Shown: positions 1 through 5,890 of the stretch, piece after piece
Layout of the letters: every line of letters begins with the position of its first letter
Numbering within the stretch: the stretch's first letter is position 1
Assembly (NCBI GenBank): GCA_013696015.1
Contig: JACCZI010000192.1
Coordinates: 1-8,740, forward strand
Origin: Nocardioidaceae bacterium
GTDB lineage: Bacteria; Actinomycetota; Actinomycetes; Propionibacteriales; Nocardioidaceae
Reading direction: 5' to 3'
Length of the DNA: 8,740 nucleotides
Notes under the pieces: generated by a model
Seen by the model: only the letters and a program-made list of their open reading frames with translations
Database searches by the model: none
Told to the model about the DNA's origin: nothing
Translations under genes and position numbers: made by a program

Positions 1-209
1 CCGATGCTGCCGATGAGGTGCGCCCCAATCGCGGCGGCGTTGACTGGAGTCCAGCGATCCCAGCCCTTGTTTGCGACGCGGCCGGTGCTAGACGAGTCAC
101 CCGCCTCAGCGGCGGCTGGATTCAACGCGACGGCGTTCGCCAATGTGCCGCCGAACCAGGCGGCCAGGCCGACGTCGTGTAGGGAGCGAGAGAGCGTGTT
201 GCGAGCCAC
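1..209 (-). CDS. Conserved actinobacterial membrane protein, N-terminal part (cut by window edge)
   Basis: The minus strand reads without a stop from a GTG at 209-207 to the window edge, giving about 69 residues. A GGAGG lies 8 nt upstream of this GTG, which is why I chose it; the frame is open further upstream but has no comparable site. The visible protein has a short basic start (ARNTLSRS) and then LHDVGLAAWFGGTLANAVALNPAAAEA. A polar stretch follows, and then RVANKGWDRWTPVNAAAIGAHLIGS, which enters a second hydrophobic segment. I recognise this pattern (LHDVGLAxWFGG, then VANxGWxRWxPVNAAAIGAHL) from uncharacterised multi-pass membrane proteins of actinobacteria. No function is known to me and none is inferred. 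The C-terminal part lies outside the window. It is transcribed away from the rest of the locus. Confidence 0.7.
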   Translation of the reverse strand, partial: MARNTLSRSLHDVGLAAWFGGTLANAVALNPAAAEAGDSSSTGRVANKGWDRWTPVNAAAIGAHLIGSI

Positions 210-387
210 AGGTTGGGCCTCCGGGATTCGTCTTGGGACTACGCGAGCAAGCGTGGTACCCGAGGATGGCCGTGCCAATCCCGTCCTGACGAGTTGCTTG
301 TCAGTGCCGCGCGTAAGGCGGGTCGGGGTTTCTACGGGAGGGGATACGCCCCATGCTCGCCGGTGAGACGCTGCTCCGCCCGACCCG

Positions 388-801
388 GTGTTTCACCGTC
401 CACTCGCGTCGACAGCGCCCGCGTCGATGACGTGTACCGCGCGGGCCGGTGGCTGCGACGCCGATCACACCCCGGAATGGCCGCAGGGCCGGACCCGGGC
501 CGCGGACCTGATCGACGGGTGTCGACATCACCACCTGGCCGCGACCTTCGCCGGCTTCAGCCGCGAACAGGTCGAACCCGGGGTCGTGGCCTGGACCACC
601 CCCACCGGGCACGGCTACCGAGTCGAGGCCGAACCCGTCCCCGTTGAGACCTGGTGGCCACCCCAACCCCGAACCCGCTGCCCCTGCGACCACTGCGACA
701 CACCGCTGAACGAAGACAGCGACATCCTCGCAGCCCTACCCCCGGGCGACACCCTCGACGACCTCACGGCCGCCGACCTCGAACACGTCACCGCGGCCTG
801 A
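388..801 (+). pseudogene. Truncated HNH endonuclease remnant (13E12 / DUF222-type C-terminus)
   Basis: This reading frame gives up to 137 residues. From about residue 14 (position 427) it matches the C-terminal HNH module of the 13E12-repeat/DUF222 endonuclease family. It shows CDADHTPEWPQGRT, then AADLIDGCRHHHLAATFAGF, then VVAWTTPTGHGYRVEAEP, in family order and spacing. The His of DADH and the HHH run are the metal- and phosphate-binding positions of the HNH fold. The large N-terminal DUF222 domain and the usual C-x-x-PGC segment are missing: an in-frame TGA at 364-366 precedes the fragment, and the other two frames do not supply the missing part. The C-terminal tail (a CPCDHC motif and an acidic end) looks intact. 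Intact family members are several hundred residues long, so this is probably a decayed gene. The 178-bp stretch 210-387 upstream holds no gene I can support. A short GTG- or ATG-started ORF cannot be excluded, but there is no convincing ribosome binding site. Confidence 0.65.
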
Positions 802-884
802 AGCCAGCGGCACAAAGCCGATGGCCGTGGGTGCGGATGTCCGCGAGCCCGCTCGAGGCTCCGGAGGTGACGCCTCCCGACGGG

Positions 885-890
885 TAGCCT
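885..890 (+). promoter_or_regulatory. Possible -10 element upstream of the phosphatidyltransferase operon
   Basis: TAGCCT fits the loose actinobacterial TAnnnT -10 pattern and lies 63 bp before the GTG start at 954. No good -35 is visible 17-18 bp upstream. It is the best candidate in the 152-bp spacer for the promoter of the five-gene operon, but the evidence is weak. A small inverted repeat (GGAGG/CCTCC, 863-877) sits just upstream. Confidence 0.25.
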
Positions 891-907
891 TGCGGCGCAG
901 GGAAATG

Positions 908-928
908 CGGCGGGGAACGGCCCCGCCG
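908..928 (+). promoter_or_regulatory. GC-rich hairpin in the 5' leader of the operon
   Basis: This is a perfect inverted repeat, CGGCGGGG at 908-915 and CCCCGCCG at 921-928, with a 5-nt AACGG loop. In RNA it would form a very stable 8-bp stem. It ends 11 nt before the GAGGAGG ribosome binding site (940-946) of the next gene. No T-tract follows, so it does not look like an intrinsic terminator. It could stabilise the transcript or affect ribosome access. The structure is plain in the sequence; any role is inference. Confidence 0.45.
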
Positions 929-953
929 AGCTGTCCCACGAGGAGGCACGTCG

Positions 954-1553
954 GTGGCCGACGGGCACGTGACGGCTCCGAGCGACCGGGTGCTCACGGT
1001 GCCCAATCTGCTCAGCGTCCTGCGACTGCTCGGGGTGCCGCTCTTCTTGTACCTGGTTCTCGGCCCGGAGTACGACGTGCTGGCACTGATCGTGCTGATG
1101 GTTGCGGGCATCACCGACTATCTTGACGGCCTGCTGGCTCGGACGCTGAACCAGGCGTCCAAACTCGGTCAGCTGCTCGACCCGGTCGCCGACCGGCTCT
1201 ACATCCTCTCGGTCGTCGTTGCCCTGGCCTTGCGCGACATCATTCCCCTCTGGCTGGCTGTGCTGCTCCCGCTACGTGACGTTTACCTTTTCGCCCTCGT
1301 GCCGTTCCTGCGGACCCGCGGCTACAGCGCGCTTCCGGTGCACTTCCTCGGGAAGGCGGCCACCGCGAGTCTGTTGTACGCCTTCCCGCTCCTGCTGCTC
1401 GGCGACGACGCGGGCACGCTCGCGGATCTCGCCAACGTCTTCGGGTGGGCGTTCGCGATCTGGGGCACCGGCCTGTACTGGTGGGCCGGCCTGCTGTACG
1501 GCTGGCAGGTTCGCAAGCTGCTCGTCGAGACGCCACGTGTCGCGCAGAGCTGA
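954..1553 (+). CDS. pgsA: CDP-alcohol phosphatidyltransferase family membrane protein (PgsA-like)
   Basis: This is an integral membrane enzyme of 199 residues that transfers a phosphatidyl group from CDP-diacylglycerol to an alcohol acceptor. The diagnostic CDP-OH-P motif D-x2-DG-x2-AR-x8-G-x3-D-x3-D is complete, from D55 through D58-G59, A62-R63, G72 and D76 to D80 (DYLDGLLAR ... GQLLDPVAD); the aspartates bind the catalytic metal ions. Hydrophobic segments before and after the motif give roughly six membrane helices, and the length is normal. The GTG start is set by GAGGAGG at 940-946, 7 nt upstream. The acceptor (glycerol 3-phosphate, phosphatidylglycerol or inositol phosphate) cannot be read from the sequence. 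By position it corresponds to Rv1822 (pgsA2) of M. tuberculosis, while some actinobacterial relatives are cardiolipin synthases. It leads a probable operon, with 32 bp to the next gene. Confidence 0.88.
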   Translation: MADGHVTAPSDRVLTVPNLLSVLRLLGVPLFLYLVLGPEYDVLALIVLMVAGITDYLDGLLARTLNQASKLGQLLDPVADRLYILSVVVALALRDIIPLWLAVLLPLRDVYLFALVPFLRTRGYSALPVHFLGKAATASLLYAFPLLLLGDDAGTLADLANVFGWAFAIWGTGLYWWAGLLYGWQVRKLLVETPRVAQS

Positions 1554-1585
1554 GATTCGCGACGGAGCAGGGGAGGTGACACACC

Positions 1586-2431
1586 ATGGCCAGCCGTACT
1601 GACACCGGACCGGTCGCGCCGCGGGCCGACCTGCTGCAGTACCTGAGCGACACGGCGCTCGATGCTGACTACGCACGTGTGACAGCTGCCCGAGGAGCCC
1701 CAGTGACGTCGACGGCTCGTCGGCGCGGCATTGGCCCAGCACTGGGGGCGCTGTTGGCGTTCGGCATGTTGGTCGCGCTCGCCGCTGTCCAGACTCGAAG
1801 CGGCGCGTCGGAGGCCGAACGAGAGTCTGAGGCACTGCGCGCGCAGATTGACGACGGCAGGGCCGACTTCGCCGCGCTGACCGGCCTGAGCAATGTGCTG
1901 CAGCAACAGGTGGCCGACCTGCAGGGGACAGCTGAAACCGCCAGCCAAAACGATGCCGACCTGCTCGCCGACCTCGGGCGGTTTCGCACCCTTACCGGTG
2001 CCGCCGCCGTGTCCGGGCCTGGCGTACGCGTCGTCGCCGACGATGCCGAACGCACCAAGCCGGGGGGAGAAGGTGCCGTGCTCGACACGGACCTGCAGGT
2101 GCTCGTCAACGGACTGTGGCAGGCCGGAGCCGAGGCGATCGCGATCAACGGCAACCGAATCAGCCCACTGTCCGCCATCCGCGGCGCCGGCTTTGCGATC
2201 ACCGTCAACTACCGGTCACTCTCGCCGCCGTACGCCGTCCAGGCGGTGGGCGACTCAGCCACGCTAGAAGCGCGCTTCGTCGACACCCCTGGCGGACAGG
2301 CATGGCTGGATCTGGAGACGAACTTCGGGCTCCGGTTCGACATGGACACGGTCGAGTCCCTGTCGCTGCCGGCGGCGCCCGCTGCACGGCTCCGGGTGCT
2401 GTACGCCGAACGTCAGGGGGAGCTGCCGTGA
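1586..2431 (+). CDS. DUF881 family membrane-anchored protein (first copy)
   Basis: The protein has 281 residues. A cytoplasmic N-terminal extension of about 45 residues contains LLQYLSDTALDADY and ends in a basic ARRR cluster. One membrane segment follows at about residues 49-69. A probable coiled coil covers about 74-122 (EAERESEALRAQIDDGRADF..., then heptad-like LSNVLQQQVADLQ). The extracytoplasmic DUF881 domain spans about 123-278, with the family signatures VSGPGVRVVADDA, VNGLWQAGAEAIAINGNRI and the PPYAVQAVGD segment. The ATG at 1586 follows GGGAGG (1571-1576). The gene overlaps sbp by 4 bp (GTGA), so translation is probably coupled. The position corresponds to Rv1823. The biochemical function of DUF881 proteins is not established; Bacillus YlxW and YlxX belong to the same family and are encoded next to ftsA-ftsZ. 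Confidence 0.88.
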   Translation: MASRTDTGPVAPRADLLQYLSDTALDADYARVTAARGAPVTSTARRRGIGPALGALLAFGMLVALAAVQTRSGASEAERESEALRAQIDDGRADFAALTGLSNVLQQQVADLQGTAETASQNDADLLADLGRFRTLTGAAAVSGPGVRVVADDAERTKPGGEGAVLDTDLQVLVNGLWQAGAEAIAINGNRISPLSAIRGAGFAITVNYRSLSPPYAVQAVGDSATLEARFVDTPGGQAWLDLETNFGLRFDMDTVESLSLPAAPAARLRVLYAERQGELP

Positions 2432-2760
2432 TACCGGTCCTCGGCCTAGTCGCCGGCGTCGTGGCTGGGCTGCTGCTGCAGCCGACGGTGCCGGTGCCGC
2501 TGCAGCCGTATCTTCCCATCGCAGTCGTGGCTGCGCTCGATGCGGTCTTCGGCGCTCTGCGGGCCTATCTCGACGGCATCTTCGACGACAAGGTCTTCGT
2601 GATCTCGTTCGTCTCCAACGTCGTCATCGCCGCACTGATTGTCTATCTCGGTGACCAACTCGGGGTCGGAGGGCAGCTCTCTACCGGAGTGATCGTCGTG
2701 CTCGGGATCCGCATCTTCTCCAATGTCGCCGCGATCCGACGGCATGTGTTCCATGCCTGA
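2428..2760 (+). CDS. sbp: Small basic membrane protein Sbp (DUF1290)
   Basis: The protein has 110 residues and is very hydrophobic. Membrane segments lie at about 4-18, 29-48, 55-74 and 86-103. Conserved DUF1290 features are LPIAVVAALDAVFGALRAYLDGIFDDKVFVISF and the C-terminal GIRIFSNVAAIRRH. The GTG start overlaps the TGA of the upstream DUF881 gene, with AGGGGGAG (2415-2422) as ribosome binding site. The frame stays open upstream inside the DUF881 gene, but Sbp homology starts at MIPVLGL, which fixes the start. The name comes from Bacillus subtilis, where sbp also lies with DUF881 genes directly before ftsA-ftsZ. Its function is unknown. Flanked by two DUF881 genes, it is a candidate membrane partner for them; that is inference from gene order. 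By position it corresponds to Rv1824. Confidence 0.88.
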   Translation: MIPVLGLVAGVVAGLLLQPTVPVPLQPYLPIAVVAALDAVFGALRAYLDGIFDDKVFVISFVSNVVIAALIVYLGDQLGVGGQLSTGVIVVLGIRIFSNVAAIRRHVFHA

Positions 2761-3475
2761 GCCGAGGCGGAGGTCGCTCCGCAGCGCGCTCACCAGCCGA
2801 CCCGCATGGGGCCAGGCGCTGGTCGCGGTGCTGCTGGGCGCGCTCGGTTTCGCTGCCGCGCTGCAGGTGCGCGTCAATGACGCCGAAGGGGTCTATCCCG
2901 GTGCCCGGCGAGGGGACCTGATCGAGCTGCTCGACTCGCTGGACGCGGCCAACGCGCGGGCGGAGAAGCAGATCAACGAGCTGGAGACCACCAAGCGGGA
3001 GCTGCAGACAAGCACGACCGCGAGCCAGACCGCGCTGCTGGAAGCCCGCCGCGAGGCCTCGACGTTGGCGATCTTGGCCGGCACGGTGCCTGCCCGAGGG
3101 CCGGGGGTGGTCATCCGCATCAACGACCCCGAAGCAGCGGTCAGCGCCGTCACGATGCTCAACGCCATCGAAGAGCTGCGCGACGCCGGTGCTGAGGCGA
3201 TCGAGATCAACAACTCCGCCCGGGTGGTCGCACAGACCTATTTCGCAGTCAGTGACGGAACTCTCACCATCGACGGCGCCGAGGTGCGGCCGCCGTACGT
3301 CATCGACGCCGTCGGGTCGGCCGCGACGCTGAGCGTCGCGGTTGGGTTCCCCGGCGGCCTGCAGGACGAGGTGCAGGCGCTCGGCGGCAGCGTGACGGTC
3401 GAACAGACCGACGCCCTCGACGTCACCGCACTGGCGGAGGAACGGACCCCCGAGTACGCTCAGCCGGCCCCCTGA
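2753..3475 (+). CDS. DUF881 family membrane-anchored protein (second copy)
   Basis: From the ATG at 2753 the protein has 240 residues. The basic N-terminus is MPEPRRRSLRS. One membrane segment lies at about 20-38, and a coiled coil at about 55-100 (DLIELLDSLDAANARAEKQ..., LETTKRELQ). The DUF881 domain covers about 105-228, with ARGPGVVIRINDPE, NAIEELRDAGAEAIEINN and RPPYVIDAVGSAATL. It is a diverged paralogue of the gene two places upstream and lacks that protein's long cytoplasmic extension. Start choice is uncertain: ATG codons at 2723 (38-bp overlap with sbp), 2744 and 2753 (8-bp overlap) are all in frame and none has a strong ribosome binding site. I chose 2753 for the smallest overlap. 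The gap to gcvH is only 17 bp. The position corresponds to Rv1825. Its function is unknown. Confidence 0.86.
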   Translation: MPEPRRRSLRSALTSRPAWGQALVAVLLGALGFAAALQVRVNDAEGVYPGARRGDLIELLDSLDAANARAEKQINELETTKRELQTSTTASQTALLEARREASTLAILAGTVPARGPGVVIRINDPEAAVSAVTMLNAIEELRDAGAEAIEINNSARVVAQTYFAVSDGTLTIDGAEVRPPYVIDAVGSAATLSVAVGFPGGLQDEVQALGGSVTVEQTDALDVTALAEERTPEYAQPAP

Positions 3476-3492
3476 TCCGAGGAGGACACCCC

Positions 3493-3870
3493 GTGTACCC
3501 CGACGACCTCAAGTACACCGCCGAGCACGAGTGGGTCCGCGTCGAGGAGGACGGTGTCGTGGTCGGTGTCACGCAGTACGCGCAAGAGCAACTGGGTGAC
3601 ATCGTGTACGTCGCCCTGCCACAGGCCGGTGACACGATCGCGCCCGGGACGAGCATTGGGGAGCTGGAGTCCACCAAGTCCGTGAGCGACCTCTTCGCTC
3701 CGGTTGCCGGCGTAGTGACCGCGCGTAACGAGCAGCTGGACCAGACCCCCGAGCTGGTGAACTCCGACCCGTACGGCGAGGGCTGGCTCATCAAGGTCCG
3801 AGTGGAGGACGCGTCGGCGATTTCGCAGCTGCTCGATGCCGATGAGTACCGCTCCTCTATCGGCCAGTGA
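3493..3870 (+). CDS. gcvH: Glycine cleavage system H protein
   Basis: This is the lipoylated carrier of the glycine cleavage system. It takes the aminomethyl group from the P protein (GcvP, encoded at the right end of this window) and hands it to the T protein. The protein has 125 residues, the usual length. It has the family N-terminus (LKYTAEHEWVRVEEDG), the GVTQYAQEQLGDIVYVALPQ strand region, and the lipoyl site ESTKSVSD with acceptor lysine K62. The C-terminal VNSDPYGEGWLIKV is also conserved. The GTG start has GAGGAGG at 3479-3485, 7 nt upstream. It is the last gene of the phosphatidyltransferase-DUF881-Sbp-DUF881 operon, and gcvP is a separate transcription unit about 3 kb away. The position corresponds to Rv1826. 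Confidence 0.95.
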   Translation: MYPDDLKYTAEHEWVRVEEDGVVVGVTQYAQEQLGDIVYVALPQAGDTIAPGTSIGELESTKSVSDLFAPVAGVVTARNEQLDQTPELVNSDPYGEGWLIKVRVEDASAISQLLDADEYRSSIGQ

Positions 3871-3910
3871 GCGGCACAGGAAACGACCCGGGTGAGCGGT
3901 ATCGTCTCGA

Positions 3911-3940
3911 TTGACCGTCGCCGGGGCCGAGCCGTAGGTT
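3911..3940 (+). promoter_or_regulatory. Candidate promoter for the garA-ftsR operon (distal)
   Basis: A TTGACC at 3911-3916 and a TAGGTT at 3935-3940 are separated by 18 bp, a good match to an actinobacterial housekeeping sigma promoter. It lies in the 182-bp spacer between gcvH and the FHA gene, so the FHA-MerR pair can be transcribed independently of the upstream operon. The -10 box is overlapped by a perfect short inverted repeat (listed separately). A start site would fall near 3947, leaving a leader of roughly 100 nt. The call rests on consensus matching only. Confidence 0.45.
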
Positions 3941-3951
3941 GCACAGCAACC
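3937..3951 (+). promoter_or_regulatory. Short perfect inverted repeat overlapping the -10 (possible operator)
   Basis: GGTTGC (3937-3942) and GCAACC (3946-3951) form a perfect 6-bp inverted repeat around ACA. It overlaps the candidate -10 TAGGTT and the expected transcription start, a position typical of repressor sites. It is not followed by a T-tract, so it does not look like a terminator for gcvH. It could instead be a weak RNA hairpin. Which protein might bind it is unknown. Confidence 0.35.
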
Positions 3952-4007
3952 ATTACCCTGCAGTGGCACTTGAGAGTCGCATGACCCCGGGTGTCGGAGT
4001 GCGCCCC

Positions 4008-4013
4008 TAGGCT
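4008..4013 (+). promoter_or_regulatory. Possible proximal -10 element upstream of garA
   Basis: TAGGCT is a good actinobacterial -10 hexamer lying 39 bp before the ATG at 4053, which would give a short leader of about 33 nt. No convincing -35 is seen 17-18 bp upstream, so it would have to be an activator-dependent or -35-independent promoter. It is an alternative or second promoter to the one at 3911-3940. Confidence 0.3.
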
Positions 4014-4052
4014 GGTCGTGGACGCTGGCACCATCTGCGGAGGAGCTGCGAA

Positions 4053-4571
4053 ATGCCGTTCTGCACCGAGTGCGGACATGAGAACCCCGGGTCCGCGCGC
4101 TTCTGCGCCCAGTGTGGTCACCGGCTCGTCACCGCGGATCCCTCGTCGGAGACCACGACCACGTTGGCACCGACACCCAACGTCGGCGACCCCGACGGTG
4201 ATCTCGACGAGCTCAGCCCAGCGGACGCCGCCGCCCTCGACGCTCTCCCGGCTGGCCGGGCGCTGCTCATCGTGCGGCGAGGCCCGAGCGCGGGCTCCCG
4301 GTTCCTGCTCGACACCGACGAGACATCGGCCGGACGGCACCCGGACAGCGACATCTTCCTCGACGACGTGACCGTCTCCCGGCGCCACGCGGCGTTTCGG
4401 CGTGGCCCCGAGGGCTTCGTCGTGAGCGACGTGGGCAGCCTCAACGGCACCTACGTCAACCGCGATCGGGTCGACGAGGTGCTGCTCACCGCCGGTGACG
4501 AGGTGCAGATCGGCAAATACCGGTTGGTCTACTTCCCGAGCCAGGAAGGTCCCGGGGGGTCCGCGCGGTGA
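4053..4571 (+). CDS. garA: Zinc-ribbon and FHA domain protein, GarA/OdhI family
   Basis: In mycobacteria and corynebacteria this family switches metabolism around 2-oxoglutarate. The unphosphorylated protein inhibits 2-oxoglutarate dehydrogenase and glutamate dehydrogenase, and Ser/Thr kinases relieve this by phosphorylating an N-terminal threonine that then binds the protein's own FHA domain. This copy has 172 residues. It starts with a zinc ribbon (C4, C7, C18, C21; CTEC ... CAQC), then a linker with SSETTTTLAP (T34-T37) resembling the known ETTS phosphoacceptor site. The FHA domain covers about 70-160. Its phosphothreonine-binding residues are present: R95 in GRHPDSDIFLDD, S109 in VSRRHA, and N131 in GSLNGTYVN. 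M. tuberculosis GarA (Rv1827) has no zinc ribbon as I recall it. The ATG is preceded by GGAGGAG (4039-4045), and the gene overlaps the MerR gene by 4 bp. Confidence 0.9.
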   Translation: MPFCTECGHENPGSARFCAQCGHRLVTADPSSETTTTLAPTPNVGDPDGDLDELSPADAAALDALPAGRALLIVRRGPSAGSRFLLDTDETSAGRHPDSDIFLDDVTVSRRHAAFRRGPEGFVVSDVGSLNGTYVNRDRVDEVLLTAGDEVQIGKYRLVYFPSQEGPGGSAR

Positions 4572-5299
4572 CCTCGCCGGTGCCGGCGCATGCCCGGCTG
4601 AGCATCGGGGAGGTTCTAGCCGAGCTCCGGGCCGAGTTCCCCGACGTGACCATCTCCAAGATCCGATACCTGGAGGCCGAGGGGCTGCTCGAGCCGGAGC
4701 GCAGTCGGTCCGGCTATCGCAAGTTCTCCTCGCGCGACGTCGAGCGACTGCGGTACATCCTCACCGCCCAGCGGGACAGCTTCTTTCCGCTGAAGGTGAT
4801 CCGCGAGAATCTGGAAGCACGAGACCACGGGCTGCAACCAGGTGACGAGGGCAGTCGACCCGTCGCACCGCGGGTGGTGTTGGCCGACGACGGTGCACCG
4901 ACCGCCGACTCGTTCCGCACCGATCCCCACGAGCGGCGATTGACCCGGGCCCAGCTGGTCAAGGGCGCCGAGATCAGCGATGGGCTCCTGGACCAGATCG
5001 AGCAGTACGGCCTGATCCGCGGGCGCGGGCCGAACGGGCCCTATGACGGCTCTTCGCTGGCGATCGCCCGAACCGTCGGGGAGCTCGCCGCCTTCGGTCT
5101 CGAGCCGCGCCATCTTCGGGCTTTCAAGACCGCCGCTGACCGTGAGGTCGGGCTGTTCGAGCAGATCGTGTCGCCGCTGCACCGCCAGCGCGACCCGGGC
5201 GCCAGCGCTCGCGCCGAAGAGACCGAACAGCAGCTCGCCCGGCTGTCCGTAAGCCTGCACACGATGCTGGTCAGGGCTGGGCTGCGGCACCGACGCTAG
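4568..5299 (+). CDS. ftsR: MerR family transcriptional regulator, FtsR-like
   Basis: The protein has 243 residues. The N-terminal MerR winged-helix domain (about 11-80) shows LSIGEVLAELRAEFPDVTISKIRYLEAEGLLEPERSRSGYRKF and ends in YILTAQRDSFFPLKVIRENLEA. The linker is variable (about 81-118). A C-terminal domain (about 119-225; LTRAQLVKGAEISDGLLDQIEQYGLI and FGLEPRHLRAFKTAADREVGLFEQI) looks like a second helix-turn-helix-like or dimerisation unit. No cysteine pattern for metal sensing is seen. The same gene next to odhI in Corynebacterium glutamicum is FtsR, an activator of ftsZ; the M. tuberculosis counterpart is Rv1828. The GTG start overlaps the TGA of the FHA gene (GTGA), so the two are probably co-translated. 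The FtsR role here is inferred from sequence and synteny. Confidence 0.87.
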   Translation: MTSPVPAHARLSIGEVLAELRAEFPDVTISKIRYLEAEGLLEPERSRSGYRKFSSRDVERLRYILTAQRDSFFPLKVIRENLEARDHGLQPGDEGSRPVAPRVVLADDGAPTADSFRTDPHERRLTRAQLVKGAEISDGLLDQIEQYGLIRGRGPNGPYDGSSLAIARTVGELAAFGLEPRHLRAFKTAADREVGLFEQIVSPLHRQRDPGASARAEETEQQLARLSVSLHTMLVRAGLRHRR

Positions 5300-5369
5300 C
5301 CCGAGGCCTAACCGACGCGGGACGCTGGCGTGCTCTACCGTCGCGATCCTGCCGGAGTACGGTGGGGGC

Positions 5370-5840
5370 GTGCGCGAGCTCGATGTCGTCGGTGTCCGGG
5401 TTGAGATGCCGACCAACCAACCGCTGGTGCTGCTCCGTGAGGTAGACGGCGCGCGCTACCTGCCGATCTGGATCGGTGCTGTCGAGGCAACCGCCATCGC
5501 GTTCGCGCAGCAAGGCGTTGTCCCGCCGCGACCTTTGACCCACGACCTGCTGCGCGACGTGGTGACGGCCTTCGAGCAGGAGCTCGACGAGGTCAGGATC
5601 ACCGATGTCAAGGACGGCGTCTTCTACGCGACGCTGGTCTTCGGGTCCGGCGTGCAGGTCGAGGCTCGACCGTCTGACTCCATCGCGCTGGCGCTGCGCA
5701 CCGGCAGCCGGATCGTGTGCAGCGAGGACGTACTCGGGGAGTCAGGGGTCCACGTGGCGGATGAGGATGAGGACGAGGTGGAGAAGTTCCGTGAGTTCCT
5801 CGACCAGATCACGCCCGAGGACTTTCAGCCCGGCGGCTGA
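5370..5840 (+). CDS. Bifunctional nuclease (BFN) domain protein, DUF151
   Basis: The protein has 156 residues and a single BFN/DUF151 domain (about 2-130). The signatures are MRELDVVGVRVEMPTNQPLVLLRE, then RYLPIWIGAVEATAIAFAQQG, then RPLTHDLLRDVV and VEARPSDSIALALRTGSRI. The domain is followed by a very acidic tail (DEDEDEVEKFREFLDQITPEDF). Plant and archaeal relatives have been described as DNase/RNase proteins, but the bacterial role is not settled. The GTG start fits the conserved N-terminus. Its ribosome binding region (GGTGGGGG directly before it) is G-rich but not canonical. The 70-bp gap after the FtsR-like gene contains a possible -10 (TACCGT, 5336-5341) without a clear -35, so read-through from garA-ftsR is likely. 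The position corresponds to Rv1829. Confidence 0.88.
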   Translation: MRELDVVGVRVEMPTNQPLVLLREVDGARYLPIWIGAVEATAIAFAQQGVVPPRPLTHDLLRDVVTAFEQELDEVRITDVKDGVFYATLVFGSGVQVEARPSDSIALALRTGSRIVCSEDVLGESGVHVADEDEDEVEKFREFLDQITPEDFQPGG

Positions 5841-5890
5841 GGACGCTGCCGAACGGAGGCCGAAGAGCATTCCTCGGCGACAGGACGATC

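Noticed and set aside
4..647. Plus-strand open frames at the left edge
   Set aside because: The one at 4-366 is the mirror of the minus-strand membrane protein gene, and the one at 213-647 overlaps the HNH remnant in another frame. Both are low-complexity with no supporting start signals.
2116..2427. Upstream in-frame extension of sbp
   Set aside because: The frame is open upstream but overlaps the DUF881 gene in another frame. The extension is Arg-rich and has no family similarity, and the GTG at 2428 has a proper ribosome binding site.
3423..4388. Open frame of 321 codons on the minus strand
   Set aside because: It runs antisense across gcvH, the spacer and the garA start. Its product is low-complexity, rich in Ser, Thr, Pro and Arg, with no domain I can recognise.
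4616..5416. Open frame of 266 codons on the minus strand
   Set aside because: It is antisense to the FtsR-like gene, which has an unmistakable MerR helix-turn-helix. No motif or ribosome binding site supports it.
5841..5890. Possible intrinsic terminator after the nuclease-like gene
   Set aside because: The only stem is a 5-bp GCCGA/TCGGC pair with a long loop and no T-run, too weak to support.
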